64,000 nucleotides of DNA from Eutreptiella sp. 'Long Island Sound 2002'. Lineage: Eukaryota; Euglenozoa; Euglenophyceae; Eutreptiales; Eutreptiaceae. The number at the start of each line of letters is the position of its first letter. Position 1 is the first letter of the stretch. The position numbers and the translations under genes were made by a program. The DNA is taken from NCBI GenBank assembly GCA_964036045.1, contig OZ038379.1, positions 78,710,929-78,774,928 on the forward strand, read 5' to 3'. Shown one piece after another: positions 11,114 to 23,446 of this stretch. The notes under the pieces were generated by a model. The model searched no databases, was not told where the DNA came from, and saw nothing but the letters and a program-made list of their open reading frames with translations.

Positions 11114-13348
11114 AACAGTTAGGAGCAAGGGTGCTATTGCTCCCACTCATTGCTGCTGCTATTAATCTTGCTACTGCTACTACTATTGCTTGTGCCACCA
11201 CTGCGACTCGTAGGGGGATACACAAGTTGATGCTCAATGTTGCTATCAACGGTTTGCTCAATAGCTTTGCTTGCCTCATGGGTGTAACACGTTGTTGCAC
11301 GGTCATCCCTTCATGCTCTTGAAAGGAGGCTGCACCATCTTCACCCTGGATTCGTGATGGGCAGCAGATCTTCCCTTACCCTTTCCTTTGATCTTCACAA
11401 CTTTACGCTAGGCAACACGCGATTTAAACTTCAAACCCCAGTGGGGGCTCACTACGGACAGTTGAGACCTTGGTTGGTACCCACTTGCGTGCACCACGCT
11501 TTAAGCCACCTGCCCCACATACATAAAATACATCGATTTTAGGCTTGCCACGTGCAAAGGTGCACTTAAGAGAGTGGGTTTCCACTTGGGGTGGCTGGCG
11601 CAACTTTTTTTATTATCAAGGTATTGTGGTGGCGCCTAGGAAATGCTTTGGGCTCCGAAAGCCATTTTGTGAGGGTTGTTGGGGTGCGGGCAACAACAGC
11701 TTCTTGTTTTTTCAGAAATTGTTCCCTGCACTACATCACATGGACTCACCTCCACTGTACAGCAAACGGAAGCAAGCTTCAGGCTCCCAAAATAGTAGTT
11801 GCTACAACTAGGCATCATAGAGTGGCCCTAAGTGGGTTCCCGGGCTCTTGCGGGTTTGTCCGATGTTGCTCAAGGAGAGAGGCCCTACCCTTGGACAACA
11901 ATGCTCAGCCAATTCCATCCCTACGTTGCCGGTTTGTCCACACTGATGCAATTTGCCAACACCAACCCAATGGTGGGCGAGGAACATTCATGAGTGCGGG
12001 TTCACGGCCTAGGTTGGTACTTATGCAACGGGTCACAACAGGCCAAGAGGTGTTTCCCAAGCAAAGTTCCGTAGGGTTTAGCCTGCCTTGTCCTCACCAA
12101 ATCGTTTAAAATGAGATTTGAGGTCCCTCGCTTCCAACTGAATTCCCTACTTGCAATGGGTACCCACAACAAAGGCCAACCCCCCCCCCCCCCCATACGG
12201 CAAGCGGAGTCATGCCCTCGGCCCGCAAAACCGAAAAGCCAGCCACGCGATGGAGCATGGCCCTAGGCATGTTCCCAAGGGATCGTTGGTTTGCCCCCCC
12301 CCCCCCCCCACATACCGAGTTAGGCCGGTACCAGCCACCACCCACCTAGGGCGCCCCCCTGGGGGAGAGGTGCAACCTATGAGGGGCAAACCCACCACTG
12401 CCTCACCAAGTGTGCCCCCCCCCACCCCACCCTACCACACCAAGAGGGGTGGCGAGCGGTGTCACCTTCGGGGTCCCGCCTCGTCAGAGGTGACCAGGGT
12501 GCAGCAGGCTCACTGGGAGCTCCGCTCCCTTGAGTGCTCCTGGGGTAGGGAAGTGCTCAGCACGCCCCAAGACCTTCCTTCTATGGGGACCCCCCCAGCC
12601 GGTCTGGCACTCTGTGCACCGCTACCTGTGACCCTCTGGGCCAGTCAAGGAGCATCTTAGACTACACACCCCGTGCACCCCTCTGGGGTTCAGTCATGGG
12701 ATGGAGGAAGCTGCCGGTCACCCGAACCACAAACTCCCTCAGCAGCCACGTGGTAGGGCACCCATGCCCCGCAACTGGGGCCCGGCGCACCGGGCACACA
12801 CAATTTAACCCCCCACACGCGCCAACCACAGCCCGTTGGAGAACGACAAAGGTATGCCCCTGCCTTAAATCCCCCCCCCCAAGACCCCCAAGAACCAACG
12901 GTGCGTGGAGCAGCTGGGCCAGGCACCGACCCATTGTGTGACCCGACGCCCCCTCCCCCCACACCCTGCCAGCACAGGGCACCTGGCCGAGGGCAGACCG
13001 GCCGAGGGCACCGCACGCACCTACATATACAGGCACGGCGGTATCTTCCTCTTGTCAGCGCCTTGACGAGGTACGGGTGACGTCAGCAGTCTGGACGGCT
13101 GTGAGACCAGACAACCAGAGGGGGGTACCGAGTCGAGCCAGTGAGGTACGGGCGCACTGGCGGTGGGTCACCACCTTTGACGCAAGCCGAGACCCAACCC
13201 AACCCAAACCACCCCTACCACCCCAAGGGCGACGCGTTGCAACACCGTGACACACACAACACCAATAGTAGACCACTAATCCTGAAAGGGAACCACAAAA
13301 GGAAGAAAGACCAAAACAAACACAGAAGATAGGTGTGGGCGTGTGTAC
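11114..13348. other. Unassigned stretch with long poly-C runs
   Basis: C runs of ten or more sit at about 12180 and 12296, with shorter ones at about 12417 and 12878. Frames here are short or Pro/Gly-rich translations of these runs. I see no recognisable gene. Confidence 0.4.
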
Positions 13349-13372
13349 GTGTGTGTGTGTGTGTGTGTGTGT
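13349..13372. repeat. (GT)12 microsatellite
   Basis: An uninterrupted GT dinucleotide run after GTGTGTAC. Surrounding sequence is unassigned. Confidence 0.97.
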
Positions 13373-16300
13373 TAAAGAGCCACAGGAGCTGCGGGGAGTG
13401 CAATGACCTATGGCACACCTCCCCCGTCTCAGCAACCTGCACAGGCGTTGCCACAGTCCCCGTGGCCTTGTGCCTCATGTCTTTGAACGTGCCGCCTTGT
13501 GTTGTGACCCCACTGCATGGATCTTCCCTCGGTCTGCCGCCCTGCAGGCCTGTTGTAGATCACCATGCCCCATCCATTTGCTGCCCAGTCACCTCCAACC
13601 CAGGCAATTGAGCTGCGGCCGGCGGACAGCTTCCCCTTCATGAGCACGCCGTGGAGCCCGGTTGCGGGGAGGATCCTGGTCAGCCGTGGGTACATGGCCG
13701 CCTCCGTGGACCTCTGTGGTATCCCAGCGACCGACCTCAGCCTATCCTCGCCTATGTTGTGGTGGGCTGTCCTCGCGGACGCCTTGCTACCATTGGATAT
13801 GCTGGCGCTCCGGAACCAGAGTCCCAACCATATGTGGGACACCTACTAGAAGCGCATGCTATACCTCGTGGATCGAGTCGCTGCTAGTGGCAAAGAACTG
13901 CAAACTGATCTACATCACCGCGCACTGGCATGTGTGACCGAGTTTGGCATGGAGGTCCACGCCATGTCCACACAGACTTTCCTCATGGTGCTATTGGGGG
14001 ATGAAGACACCCCCAAGCCCTACCTCCGCGTCCCCTTGTTGCTGTCCCCGGGTTGTTGGTGAGAAAAACAAGACCCTGCCTTGCCGCTAAAAGGCACAGC
14101 GGAGACGGGCATGCGAGGACTTGCCCTTGTCAAGGAAAAGTCGTGGGTAGCAAAACTGAAAGCGCAACGCAATGCACTAGTCTTCCCAGGCGTTGTTTCC
14201 CACATAGCCCTCAAGGAAGTCGCCTCTCAAGGTCCTGGAGCATCTCGGCCTGGTGGCCCCGGTGCCTGGAGATGCCGACGTCCCCTGGGCTCGGGGGCGC
14301 GCATACCAACTTCCTCCACGCTATGGACCATGCATCAGCCGTTCCCGAGGCGTGGGCCCAACATGTGGCCCATTAAGTGAGAATCATGTTTCTGGATGGG
14401 TGTGTCATTGAATTTTGTGGCTGCCCCACTGGGGAAGGTCAATTCGACGTAGGCTTTGGTGGGCGGGCCAAAGTTTGTGCGGCTCTCCATCCCCAACCCA
14501 AAACAGCCATCGGTTCATCGGAAAATGCACGGCATCTTGGGCGCTATATAGGCCTAGTATAGTTCCAGCAACACAATTTCCACGTAAGAGGAGCTCCTAC
14601 GCCACATTGACACATCGGTCACCCGTGCTCGCCCCAGCCAAGGCCTGTCGTGGTCCAATGCGACGTCTACACTGGTGGCTAGCAAGGTCGCGCCGTCCAG
14701 TGCAATGGGCTTGTTGTAGGTGGTAACAGATGAAATATCGTTGAGATCAGGGGTGTGCGAATGTGTGGAACGGCTAAGTACCAAGGCCTAGTTGAACGTG
14801 CTAAGGGCGGAAGGCTAGGTCAGTTGGAGCAATACCGCTCCTCTGCCTTCTCATGGCTTCTTACAGGCGGTACCCCCCCCCACACACACACAACACCCGT
14901 ACATGTTGCTGGCTGACCCGATGTATTCCGCAGTACGCGATCCCCTCAGCACTCAACGCGCAAACCTAGGGACCCCGTTAGCAAACATGGCCCGGTTCAC
15001 AGTGCCGGGCCCAGCTATGTCCTCATCCCACTTGACGGTGTCCCCCTGGAGGCTCCTTCCTCCGGAAGGGGATCGACATAAGCATGTAGTGCGGCTACGG
15101 GGCTTGGTAATGTGCATGATACAAATCAAGTCTCGTGGACTAGAACCCATTTTTCAATCACCTGAGTCACAGTGAGTGACCAGGATGTGGCGAAAAGACA
15201 TAGGTATGTGTCCGTCCAAAGGACCACATTCTAGATGCTCTTTGCCCAAGCCCCAATACGCCACTACGTCGATCCGGACTATGCGTCCAAGCTGAACATA
15301 GCATCAAAGCAACCCTCTCGTGACCCATTTCATATGCCAACCCCTCCCCAAAAAACTCAAGGTCCCTAAGAATAAGAGGGCGGACGAACGGGCTATCAAA
15401 AAGAAGAAGCGAAAAAATAACCGTGAGCCCACCTCACCCCCCCCCAGGAAATCCTATGAGAGGGGACCAGAATGCCACGTCTTTGAGCCTTGCTATGAGC
15501 AAGACGCACAGGTAGTACAAAGCAGTGCCGCGCGACACGGATACCCACGGACAAGGGTATGACCCGTTAGTGGCCCGCGGCCTCCCTTTTGAGGGCACGT
15601 CCCACCCTTCCCTCCCACCGGCTATGGTGGTGGGTACATTGCTGCTATCGGCCGTTGTATGTATAGCTTCTGAGATGACCAGGGTGCCCTCACTAGATGC
15701 ACTCGAGCATGCCATGCACACCATGACTGCCTGTAGCAGGTAGACGAGATACGTAACATGGTAATTCTCGACCGGTCATGTGCAGTAAAGTGCTGCTGGA
15801 CATGTGCCTCTCTGTTGGGCAGCTCGGCGTGTACGTGTCTTATGTGCCAAGGCGCGTCCTTCTTGCGTCTCTACACAGCCCCTTTTTCCGCCCAGGGTGG
15901 TGTTCACATGTTTGGCCTGCAGGATGCGGTGTGTCCTATGGTGGTGTCCCTACTTGCCCCCCTCGCAGTGCGTTTTTTGACACGTCTGATATCATGGGTC
16001 AGCGGTGTCGGTATGGACTATAAACGTTGAGTAAATCGTGCATATTTCCAACGCACACCCCTGCTATTCCATGGCCAACCGCCGGTAATGTACTATGGTC
16101 CGTTACTCCACTGCTAGCCTCTGTCTGGTTGCTGCATGTATTATGACAGGCGACCACAGAACACCAAAGGTGACCTATGGTGGCGGAAGCCACTCCCAGG
16201 TGCCGTGTCCGTTACAATATGGGTGTCGCTCCGTACTTTGTGTGGCCAACCGTCCGCAATAGATGCAGTGGTGTGCGGCTATGTGGCCACGGTACTACCG

Positions 16301-16927
16301 CATGTCTTCTACATGCACCGCAACAGCAATACACGCATCCTTAGCAAGCATGTCGCAGCACGATTAGAGGTGCACTTACCCCGAGTAGGCCAAGTCAGGG
16401 CGGTGCCAGTGCACGCCAGTTGTTCACATGACACCTGCTTTCTACCCGACTCCACAATACTGCTGCCTACAGGCACTTCGTTGCTCAGCTGAAGTGGACC
16501 ACCTGCCCCCCAACTCGTCAGTTTGAAGGCCCCAGAGTCCTTGTCTACAATGTGGGAGGCATCACCCACCGGGCGGACTGACTCACACAAATCGTGGTTG
16601 CCCTGCACATAGACTTATTCCGGCTGCAAGAACTATGGAGGTCAGAAGCCCTTGCGGTGTGTCATGTCATGAGGTCACAGGATTGCATATAGTGTGCATG
16701 AGGGGGTGCGAATGGGCCGGGCGGTTGGTTGGCGCGGGGCTTTGCGGGTGCCGAACATGATGCCTATTGTGGGCCACAATACCCCTCATTTCTTTGCTGT
16801 GGTCCTAGAGCAGTCGGTGATTGGCACACTGCTTGCCATATCCCCCCACATCTCCCCATTGCATGAGCACCCTCATCAAAAAGAGGTGCAGCAGCAAATG
16901 TCAGCACTGCCATATCCCTAGGTACCT
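13373..16927. other. Unassigned 3.5 kb
   Basis: Several 60-140 codon frames occur on both strands (for example plus 13565-13849 and 14053-14376, minus 13429-13842), but none is recognised and several overlap in opposite directions. The region borders GGDQP copy 1, so it may hold decayed upstream parts of the same element. I cannot show that. Confidence 0.3.
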
Positions 16928-17040
16928 ATATGAAAAGTAGTATTGTTCATAATTCATTTTTCATATATGAACGATTCACATATGAACCATGAATTATGAA
17001 CAGCTTTTATGAACACTGCTTTGTCCACAAATTTTGTTGC
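16928..17040. repeat. Inverted TTCATAATTC-motif island upstream of GGDQP copy 1
   Basis: GTTCATAATTCAT is followed by its complement ATGAATTATGAAC within about 50 bases, together with TCATATATGA-type palindromes. The AT-rich island differs sharply from the GC-rich coding block that follows. It resembles the island at 17785-17915, so it may be an intron or the edge of the element. Confidence 0.6.
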
Positions 17041-17059
17041 GTCTTACCCTCACTCCGTC

Positions 17060-17985
17060 TTCACGGAGCTGAACATGATGGTTGTTCGGCTCAGTGGTAC
17101 CACTAGTCTTCGGGACAGCAAGTGTTCCGACCTGTTGCCCCGATGGATGTCATCGTCCCCCCTCATCCGGGCCCGTTTTACGGAGGCAATGGACCACGCT
17201 CCCCCCCCCGGCGGTCCACAAAACCAAGGTGCAGGCCATCCGTACGTATGCGGAAGCCCTCTTTCCCGCACCCTGTCTAATAGGGCTCCTTTTGGGGTTG
17301 GGTGCACCCCGGTCCGGCTTCCGTGTGTTGTCTCAGTACATCACCCGCCGGGGCGACGCCTACACCGCCCGCACCGGGCTGCCCTTCCCATGGCCCATCC
17401 CCACACCGGACCAATTTGACGCAACGTGGAAGTCATTGACCGCTCTGCTTGCGCTGTCCCCCCCCCCCCGGTGGAATGTGCCTACCTCCCATCGTTGGGT
17501 CGCTGCTGGCCCCTTCGGTTGTGGGCACAACACGTGCAATCCTGGCCAACTCTGTGCGAGTCTATTGACTGGACCCGCCCCCTCAGGCTTGTGGTGCTGG
17601 GTGCCGGGTATCCTTGCGCCGGTGGCAGTTGGTCGAAGCTATCGGTGGGGCTATTGAACCATGGGGAAAAGGCGCGCACACCCGCCTTCCGCTGGGTCAT
17701 CGGCATGGCCATCACGGGGGAGAAGGATATGGTTGCCCTCGGCCAAATTTGGGCTCAGGTGTTACAGGTTTGTAGTTTGCATTTTCATGTTCATAAGAAG
17801 TTCATAATTCGCGTGTTCATAATTCCAAAATTGCCATCATAAAACGCCCTGCTGCTGATTTATGAATTATGAACGTCTTCTATGAACACGAATTATGAAC
17901 ACCTTTGACGAACGCCGGTCTTGCAATCCATTATTGACTGCAAAAAAATTTTACTGGTGCGACAGCTGAGTGCCGGCAGCGGTCC
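17060..17985 (+). pseudogene. GGDQP-family gene fragment, copy 1 (unknown function)
   Basis: The fragment aligns in order with copy 3 (62190-63880). Conserved blocks are LSGTTSLRD (copy 3 LSGVKSLRD), YITRRGDAYTARTGLPFP (copy 3 FMTHRGGAYTAAMGLPFP), a WKSL/WKEL block, and GYPCAGGSW...KLSVGLLNHG (copy 3 AYPCAGGRW...QLSIGLLNHG). The frame shifts at C runs near 17202-17211 and 17459-17468. Exon 1 ends near 17768. A second exon resumes near 17931 with TTGCAATCCATTATTGACTG, homologous to the copy 3 exon 2 start. No catalytic motif is recognised. It is probably a mobile-element protein, since it is present three times and decayed. Confidence 0.75.
17785..17915. repeat. TTCATAATTC/GAATTATGAAC inverted-motif island, probably intron content
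   Basis: At least two GTTCATAATTC copies are followed by at least three GAATTATGAAC or TCTATGAACACG-like copies in opposite orientation, so it can fold. It lies at the position of the intron in copy 3, but its sequence is different. Confidence 0.7.
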
Positions 17986-18299
17986 TCCTTGGTGGGGACG
18001 AGCTGTGGCTCCGGCGGCTGCTGAATAACCCAATTTCGTTCTAGCCTAAAACGACATCGCCTAGGCATTAGAGCCTACACTAGATCAATACTGGAATAAT
18101 ATAACTAGAAACAAGAATTGCCAGTTTGTTTGTTGCCCCGTGCATGCTTACTATTGACTGTGGTGCATTGTTACATGTCCCCTTGTGTCATGCTTAGATT
18201 TTTGATGTTTCATTCGAATACACCACCCTCCACCAGGGAGGATCCCTCCCGATTTTCCACAAAACTATGGGGTTACTAGCCTCAAGGATGACCGGGCGG
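17986..18299. other. Unassigned stretch between GGDQP copies 1 and 2
   Basis: No supported feature. It may contain decayed remains of copy 1 downstream of its second exon. Confidence 0.4.
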
Positions 18300-19060
18300 G
18301 CCGCTACTTGGCCACATGGGTCCTATCATGCCTTCTAGAAGGCGCAATTCAATAATGCTGTCCAATATGTCAACGTCGCCATTGTTGCATACACTACGGG
18401 TGAGGCATGCAATGCCGCCGTTCGGCATACAGTGCCTCCTTACTCCCCTCAACCACCATGTGCCATCTAGTGCTCACCTTGCGTGCCACCAAGTCTTTGT
18501 GGAGGACGCCCTCCAAGGTCTACACGCCTCGCAAGTGAGAGTACCACGGAACCATCCCCGGTGGACCCTACGCCCGGCCTCTTTGTACCAAGTGGGGCTT
18601 CCAAGCCCATTGGAAGGAGTTGATCGGCCCCGTGGAATTGGATGACCCCGTTGCCACGGTGTTGCCCAAGGCCACCGGGAGTCTCATGGCCCTTCACTTC
18701 ATGGGCCAAGTACATCCTCCCGGACGTGTTTGGTGAAGTCAATCGCGTGCTCCTTCCCGTGGACGTTCATCATCCGGGCGGGAGGGGGGGGTGGGTGCCT
18801 ACCGCGTCGCCGGGGCCAGTTGGACCCAAGTCACCATCTCCTTGGCCAATTTCGACCACTTGGCCCCCTCCCCTGGGGGCGTATGGGTGTTGAGCATTGC
18901 GAACTGTGATGACAAGGCGATGGACACCCTTGGGCCAAGGTGATCCTTGGGGGTGACCAACCATGAATAAGGAGTGTGATGGGGTTATCCACATGCCCTC
19001 AAGGGGGCTCCATATTCAATGAAAGGATATGGAACACCCAAAAGAAGGCTTGGGAGGGTA
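18300..19060 (+). pseudogene. GGDQP-family gene fragment, copy 2
   Basis: The same order of blocks as copy 3 can be read through several frame changes. GGPYARPLCTKWGFQAHWKE aligns gap-free with GLPFPRPIPSCDHCTETWKE. A GASWTQVTISLANF block follows (copy 3 GGRWTQLSIGLLNH), then LGGDQP, STCPQGGSIFNE and a WN pair (copy 3 IGGDQP, STSPMVGSIYNM, WN). The segment between the WAK-like end of exon 1 and GGDQP is missing, and no intron is visible. TGA stops and G-run frameshifts interrupt it. Confidence 0.7.
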
Positions 19061-19159
19061 AGGATGTCCCGCGGACCGGGGAGGGCAATGAGGCTGCTGT
19101 CCCTCCGTCGTCTTGTGCATTTTGCACTTGACAATGGCCATGGGCCGTTTGCTAGGGTA

Positions 19160-19555
19160 GTTTGTTTATAGGGAGCCTAGGTCCGTCAAGACCTGTAGGT
19201 CCTCCTTTCCGAGAGGGTGGAGCATTTATGGGGTGGATTGCCCGGATGCAAAAGAAACGGCCAATTTTTGTGACGCAAGGCCGGATATTGCCAAGTGCCT
19301 TGGCATTACAAGGCCGTCGCGAACATGTTGCACTTCTTGGGGGCCGTGTATTGTACATACCAAAGCCTAGAACCCTTGAATTGCACCGCGGTGGTGGAGG
19401 ATTTCCGACGTCACTACATTGGCACTACGCTATGGTATCTCCAGAGCGTTGAGTGCGACGTTGATGCCACGTGGCAGAACGTTGGCCATTTGGATTTGCC
19501 GCGTTTTGTGGCTGTGGTTTTGAAGTGTGGGCACAACGAACAGAGCAACTGAAGG
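19160..19555 (+). other. Possible downstream continuation of copy 2
   Basis: Plus frames from about 19162 and 19295 look protein-like (for example NVGHLDLPRFVAVVLKCGHN), but I could not align them to copy 3. The last one ends just before a G run at about 19553. I cannot assign it. Confidence 0.25.
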
Positions 19556-19689
19556 GGGGGGGGGTACTTTTAGGGAGACGGGGTGGAGGAGGTGTCCAGC
19601 CGCCAGTGGTCCACTACGTAGAGGGAGGCCAGTGTGCAATCACAATGCATGAGGTCATGGGTCGTGGATGGGAAAATTTTAAATGGGGT

Positions 19690-19815
19690 CAAAAGCTTAC
19701 TTCCCGGGGACTTCCCAGAGGACCTTTAGGTATGAAACCTGGGAGACTTCCCGGAAAAATAGACCCGGGAAGTGACTTCCCAGTGGGACTTTCAAGTCTG
19801 AAACCCACTTACTAA
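19690..19815. repeat. Short repeat with TCTGAAACC motifs, related to 21060-21250
   Basis: GACTTCCC recurs, and TCAAGTCTGAAACCCACTTA matches TTTCAGGTCTGAAACC and GAACCCACTTACTGG at 21150-21215. Confidence 0.45.
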
Positions 19816-20315
19816 TTTGACGTATTGGGACTTTCCGAGTCCATTTTTACATCCCTTATCATCACCCCAAGCCCCCCTTTTTCATGACATCCTCGCATCA
19901 AAACTTGTTGCCACCCTTTCACGCACCCTTGCACATCTTCGTTTCCTCGTTTTTCTTTGCCAGTGCCACACGCCTCCGTACTTTGTTCCGGATTGGAACA
20001 CGTTGCCATAAGGGCTGTGTCTCAAAAATTTGAAACGACGTGATATCAAACAGACCACCTTTGTTGGTCGCATGGTAATGCATTCTGACACTTGGATGCG
20101 TGCCACTTCTTGGGTAAATTCTACCCAAAGCTCTTTGAGGCAGCCCACAGTGCTGGGCCCTCTCCATTGGCTACACGGACACATGTGCGTTGACATGTTT
20201 GCGTACCACATTACATATACAGGCCAAAGCATGGGCATAGTCACCAACCCGGCGATGTGGGCACATAGTGTAGGAATGCCCCCCACCATGGTCCAGGAGC
20301 CACGGCATTGGCCGG

Positions 20316-20816
20316 TTACAATGATGAAGCATCATCCCAACACCAATATTTGTTGCCGGGTGCACGATTCATGGATGCCATCGCTTTACCATCACCGCTA
20401 AAGCGTGCCACTCCATGTCCTGGGACAATAATGTCCAAGGTCGACTCAATTGCTTGGAGTTGGTCATTGAGCAAGGCGGTTGCACGAAGAGGGTGCATGT
20501 CGTCGCCACCGTCCATGACCCACCATGTTGTAGCCTGTGGGCGCAGAGCCCCTTTCCAACATCCCACATAGACATCACACTGCGTGGATCTTGTGCGCCA
20601 AAGTGGTGTAGCATAGAGGTGATGACATCCCGCAAAGTTGCCGTTGCAACTAAACACGGCCTCCCCTTTGCGGGACGAACAACATGTTGGTACGCAGCCA
20701 ACCCGGCCCTTATGGCTACCACGTCCATCGTACGACAATGTCGGAGATAACGCTTTGTTTGCCGTACAGACAAACTCACCGCCCTGAAGTATGGAGCACC
20801 TCCAATGTGTCACCAC
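20316..20816 (-). pseudogene. Unrecognised coding family, copy A (inverted relative to 39940-40277)
   Basis: The minus frame carries a VMDGGDDMHPLRAT block, LNDQLQAIESTLDIIVPGHG and DGKAMASMN. It matches copy B at 40017-40200 (LNDQLQAIKSALDIIVPGHG). Between the copies the indels inside this frame are 9 and 12 bases, both multiples of three, which supports the frame as once coding. The protein family is unknown to me; a transposon or multigene origin is plausible given the two copies. Confidence 0.6.
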
Positions 20817-20829
20817 TTCAGCTACACCA

Positions 20830-21362
20830 CTTGTCCGCTGTAACCCCTAGGGGGTCCAATGCAGCGTCGCGTGGCGTGAGCACCCCGGTGCTCGATGTCT
20901 CAATGCAAACATCCCCAACTCCTAGGACCGCCCTTGGAATGCGCTGCAAGTGCTGCAAACAATCTTGGTGCTAAGGCGCCGTAACCTCCAAGTACGAATG
21001 GCTTTGGTGGTGGTGCACGGCCCGCGCAAATGCCTCAATGACTTGCAACATGGGGTAAAATTAAAAGAAGAAAATGAGACAAGTAAGTACCTACCAATAA
21101 GTAATTTTCAAGTAACCGGTAACCCCCTATATGGCCCCAGTAAGTACCCATTTTCAGGTTTTAAACCCAGACCGGGAACCCACTTACTGGTTTGACTTTC
21201 AGGTCTGAAACCTAGGTCGGCAGTCCCCCTTTATGGTGACTTTTTGGTCCGGCTTTCAGCAACACCATTTTTGTTCATTTGACCATGCAACCTTGCATCA
21301 GGGTACAGGCATACGGGCCTCAGAGGCAAATTGGTTATCGGGTTTCACATGATTGTGTCCCG
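20830..21362. other. Unassigned, with GTAAGTACC-type repeats at 21060-21250
   Basis: AAGTAAGTACC and AGTAAGTACCC occur near 21081 and 21139, then a TCTGAAACC motif shared with 19690-19815. No gene is recognised. Confidence 0.35.
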
Positions 21363-22812
21363 TTGTGTCACATGTATGCATCGTTCATCCTTTCCTTTTC
21401 TCTTTGTTAGGTGCACAAAGGGTGTTTGACCCTTTAGTTTGGTTGTGCCCATCATGCACCCACATCCGCTCTGCAAGCGCTGGCGAAAGGCGGCTGCCAC
21501 ATCATTGAACCCCCCCCCCAAAGCGAATGGGAATATCTCTCAACCCCCCCCCCCTTGGATGGAAGCCTATCACCTACACCCACAGTGCAACAGTGAAATG
21601 GGAATAAAGAATAGTGCAAGTGTAGTGCACTTGTAGTATGCGGCGCACAACGCGGCCTATGCATATAATGCCTACCAGCATGCACTGCATGGCATTGCAC
21701 TGTACTTTTCTTGCATTTAACTGCACTGCACTGCATTGTACGGTATTGTACTTTACGGTACTGTATTGCACTGTATTGGACTAGGCTACACTGCATTGGA
21801 TTGCACTGTACTGTACTGTACTATATTGTACTGTGCTGTAGTAGTAGTAGCAGTAGTAGTAGTAGTATGCGGCCACACCATTTTTTGGAGGCGCCATGCC
21901 AGCGATACCCTTTAGGGCAGCTGGTAGTGGCAGGGGCCGGTCCTCTTCCGTTTCATATGTTGTTCCTTGTCCCTACCCTCCATACTGCGTGTCCCCTCTC
22001 CCCCGGCCCTGAGCGCTGCAGCACAACACAGGTCATGTCTCAATCATTCGATCCATCCTGCGAGGTCTCTGTCATCCGAGTGTGCGTCCGTGTCCATTTC
22101 AGCCAAATTTGGCTCTGCTTCCTCCTCTTCATCTGCCTCTTGCCACTCATCCTTCTAAGAGATCTGCCAGAACCCCCCCTAAGCCTGTCACATTTGCCCT
22201 TGCCTTGAAGCATATATACATGCTTGGAGGCGTTCAAACCGCTGTGACTCCTGGTGCACATTGGCCAACATGAGGAGAGGTGGGCGACAGAGCGAAGGTC
22301 ACTGAACCCCAAGTGCCTGCCACGGGGAGCCCCAGCACTACCACCTGGCCCCCCATTTCAGGCGGCAGACCAGCCTGTACCCATCCACTGTCCGTCCGTT
22401 CAAACTTGACTTCCTCCAGTGCACATGTGTGTGCCATGGCCCTCGCACATATGAGGTATGCCCATGCCGTCCCTATCCTCTTGGGCCAGGCTGGGGGTTT
22501 CTTTCCAAACAGGTAATGTCGGCGGTGGAAGGGGGACAGGCAAAGCCATGCTCCTATCACCTCAACAAACGCCGTTGCAAGATTTGCTCTGAGTGCCAGG
22601 TTACAGGGCCTCTCGTGCATTCCGATGAGACCTGGCTTGGACAATAGCACTTCACAATGCCCTACTTCGCCCCCGTTCGTCAATTTGGACTCTGTCACCA
22701 GGCTGAGACGCCTGGCTTTTCCTTTTTTGCTGAACCTAACGGACTCAATGGTGACCCAGTCCATTGACCAGCCCTCGGGTTGCAAAAACTCAGCCGCTGC
22801 AATGAAGCCCAT
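21363..22812 (-). mobile_element. LINE 3'-end fragment, 5'-truncated (copy A of the 28.4-38 kb element)
   Basis: The sequence is nearly identical to 28443-30120, in the same orientation. Shared landmarks are GTTGTGTCACATGTATGC at the left end, (TACTG)n and (TAG)n tracts, and the C-terminal RNase H reading frame (22234-22812, ending ...PHVGQCAPGVTAV). The match breaks at about 22812, where copy B continues with AAAAAGCTGG and this copy reads ATAGCGCTTG. Truncation at the coding 5' side is typical of target-primed LINE insertion. Compared with copy B, about 230 bases of the pentamer tract are missing. Confidence 0.85.
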
Positions 22813-23234
22813 AGCGCTTGTCTGCTGTGTCGCGCGCGCTGGGATCCTGTCCCAGAACGAAACAAAAAGATAGGTAAAACACGACCAAAAAATTTTTTCA
22901 ATAGCTGAAAATAAAGCTAATTAGCATAAAAAACGCTTAGGCCAAAAAGCGCGTTGTGAAGCGCGTAAAAACGCAACAAAAAATTTATCGACGTGAAATA
23001 GGTGAATAGTTAACGCTGTAAACACCGTAAAGCTCGTAGGACCCTAATACCGTTCTTCTCGTCGTCTAACTAGCCATAGGCGCAAAGAAAAACGCGTCGC
23101 GAGCAGCGCGTAAAACTCAAAAAATTTTCATAACTTGCTACGACCCCTCACGTCGCGCCCTACCACCTTTTTCTTATTCTTCTCCATATACCTCCCTCCC
23201 CACCCTTGTACCCATCACTCCCCTTGCCCTGCAG
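22813..23234. other. AT-richer non-coding segment ending in a polypyrimidine-CAG
   Basis: It contains GCGCGTAAAAACGC and a related GCGCGTAAAACTC near 23113. It ends with a long C/T tract and CTGCAG at 23229-23234, the shape of a 3' splice acceptor. No open frame of interest. Confidence 0.45.
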
Positions 23235-23446
23235 CTCAGGCGGCGGACCTGGGGGAACGCGGTTAACCCCTAGCAATGGACACCAACAATATCCACAACG
23301 CCAAGCACAAGTACAAGGCCAAGTACATCAAGATCGACGGGTAGCACGTAAGACACAGAAGCATACATGGTCTTGCTGCTCGCGGGTGTGTTGGGTCGTG
23401 TATAATTTCATTTTGTTTTCAAAAAAAAATTTAACAAATTTTGCAG
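23235..23446 (+). other. Candidate exon (23235-23347) and 99-bp GT-AG intron (23348-23446)
   Basis: After the acceptor-like CAG at 23234 an ATG at 23276 opens a 22-codon frame (MDTNNIHNAKHKYKAKYIKI and two more residues) ending in TAG at 23342. A donor GTAAG follows at 23348, and TTTTGCAG closes at 23446, directly where T-depleted sequence starts. The intron shape is good. Protein function is not recognisable, and the candidate may be chance. Confidence 0.35.
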
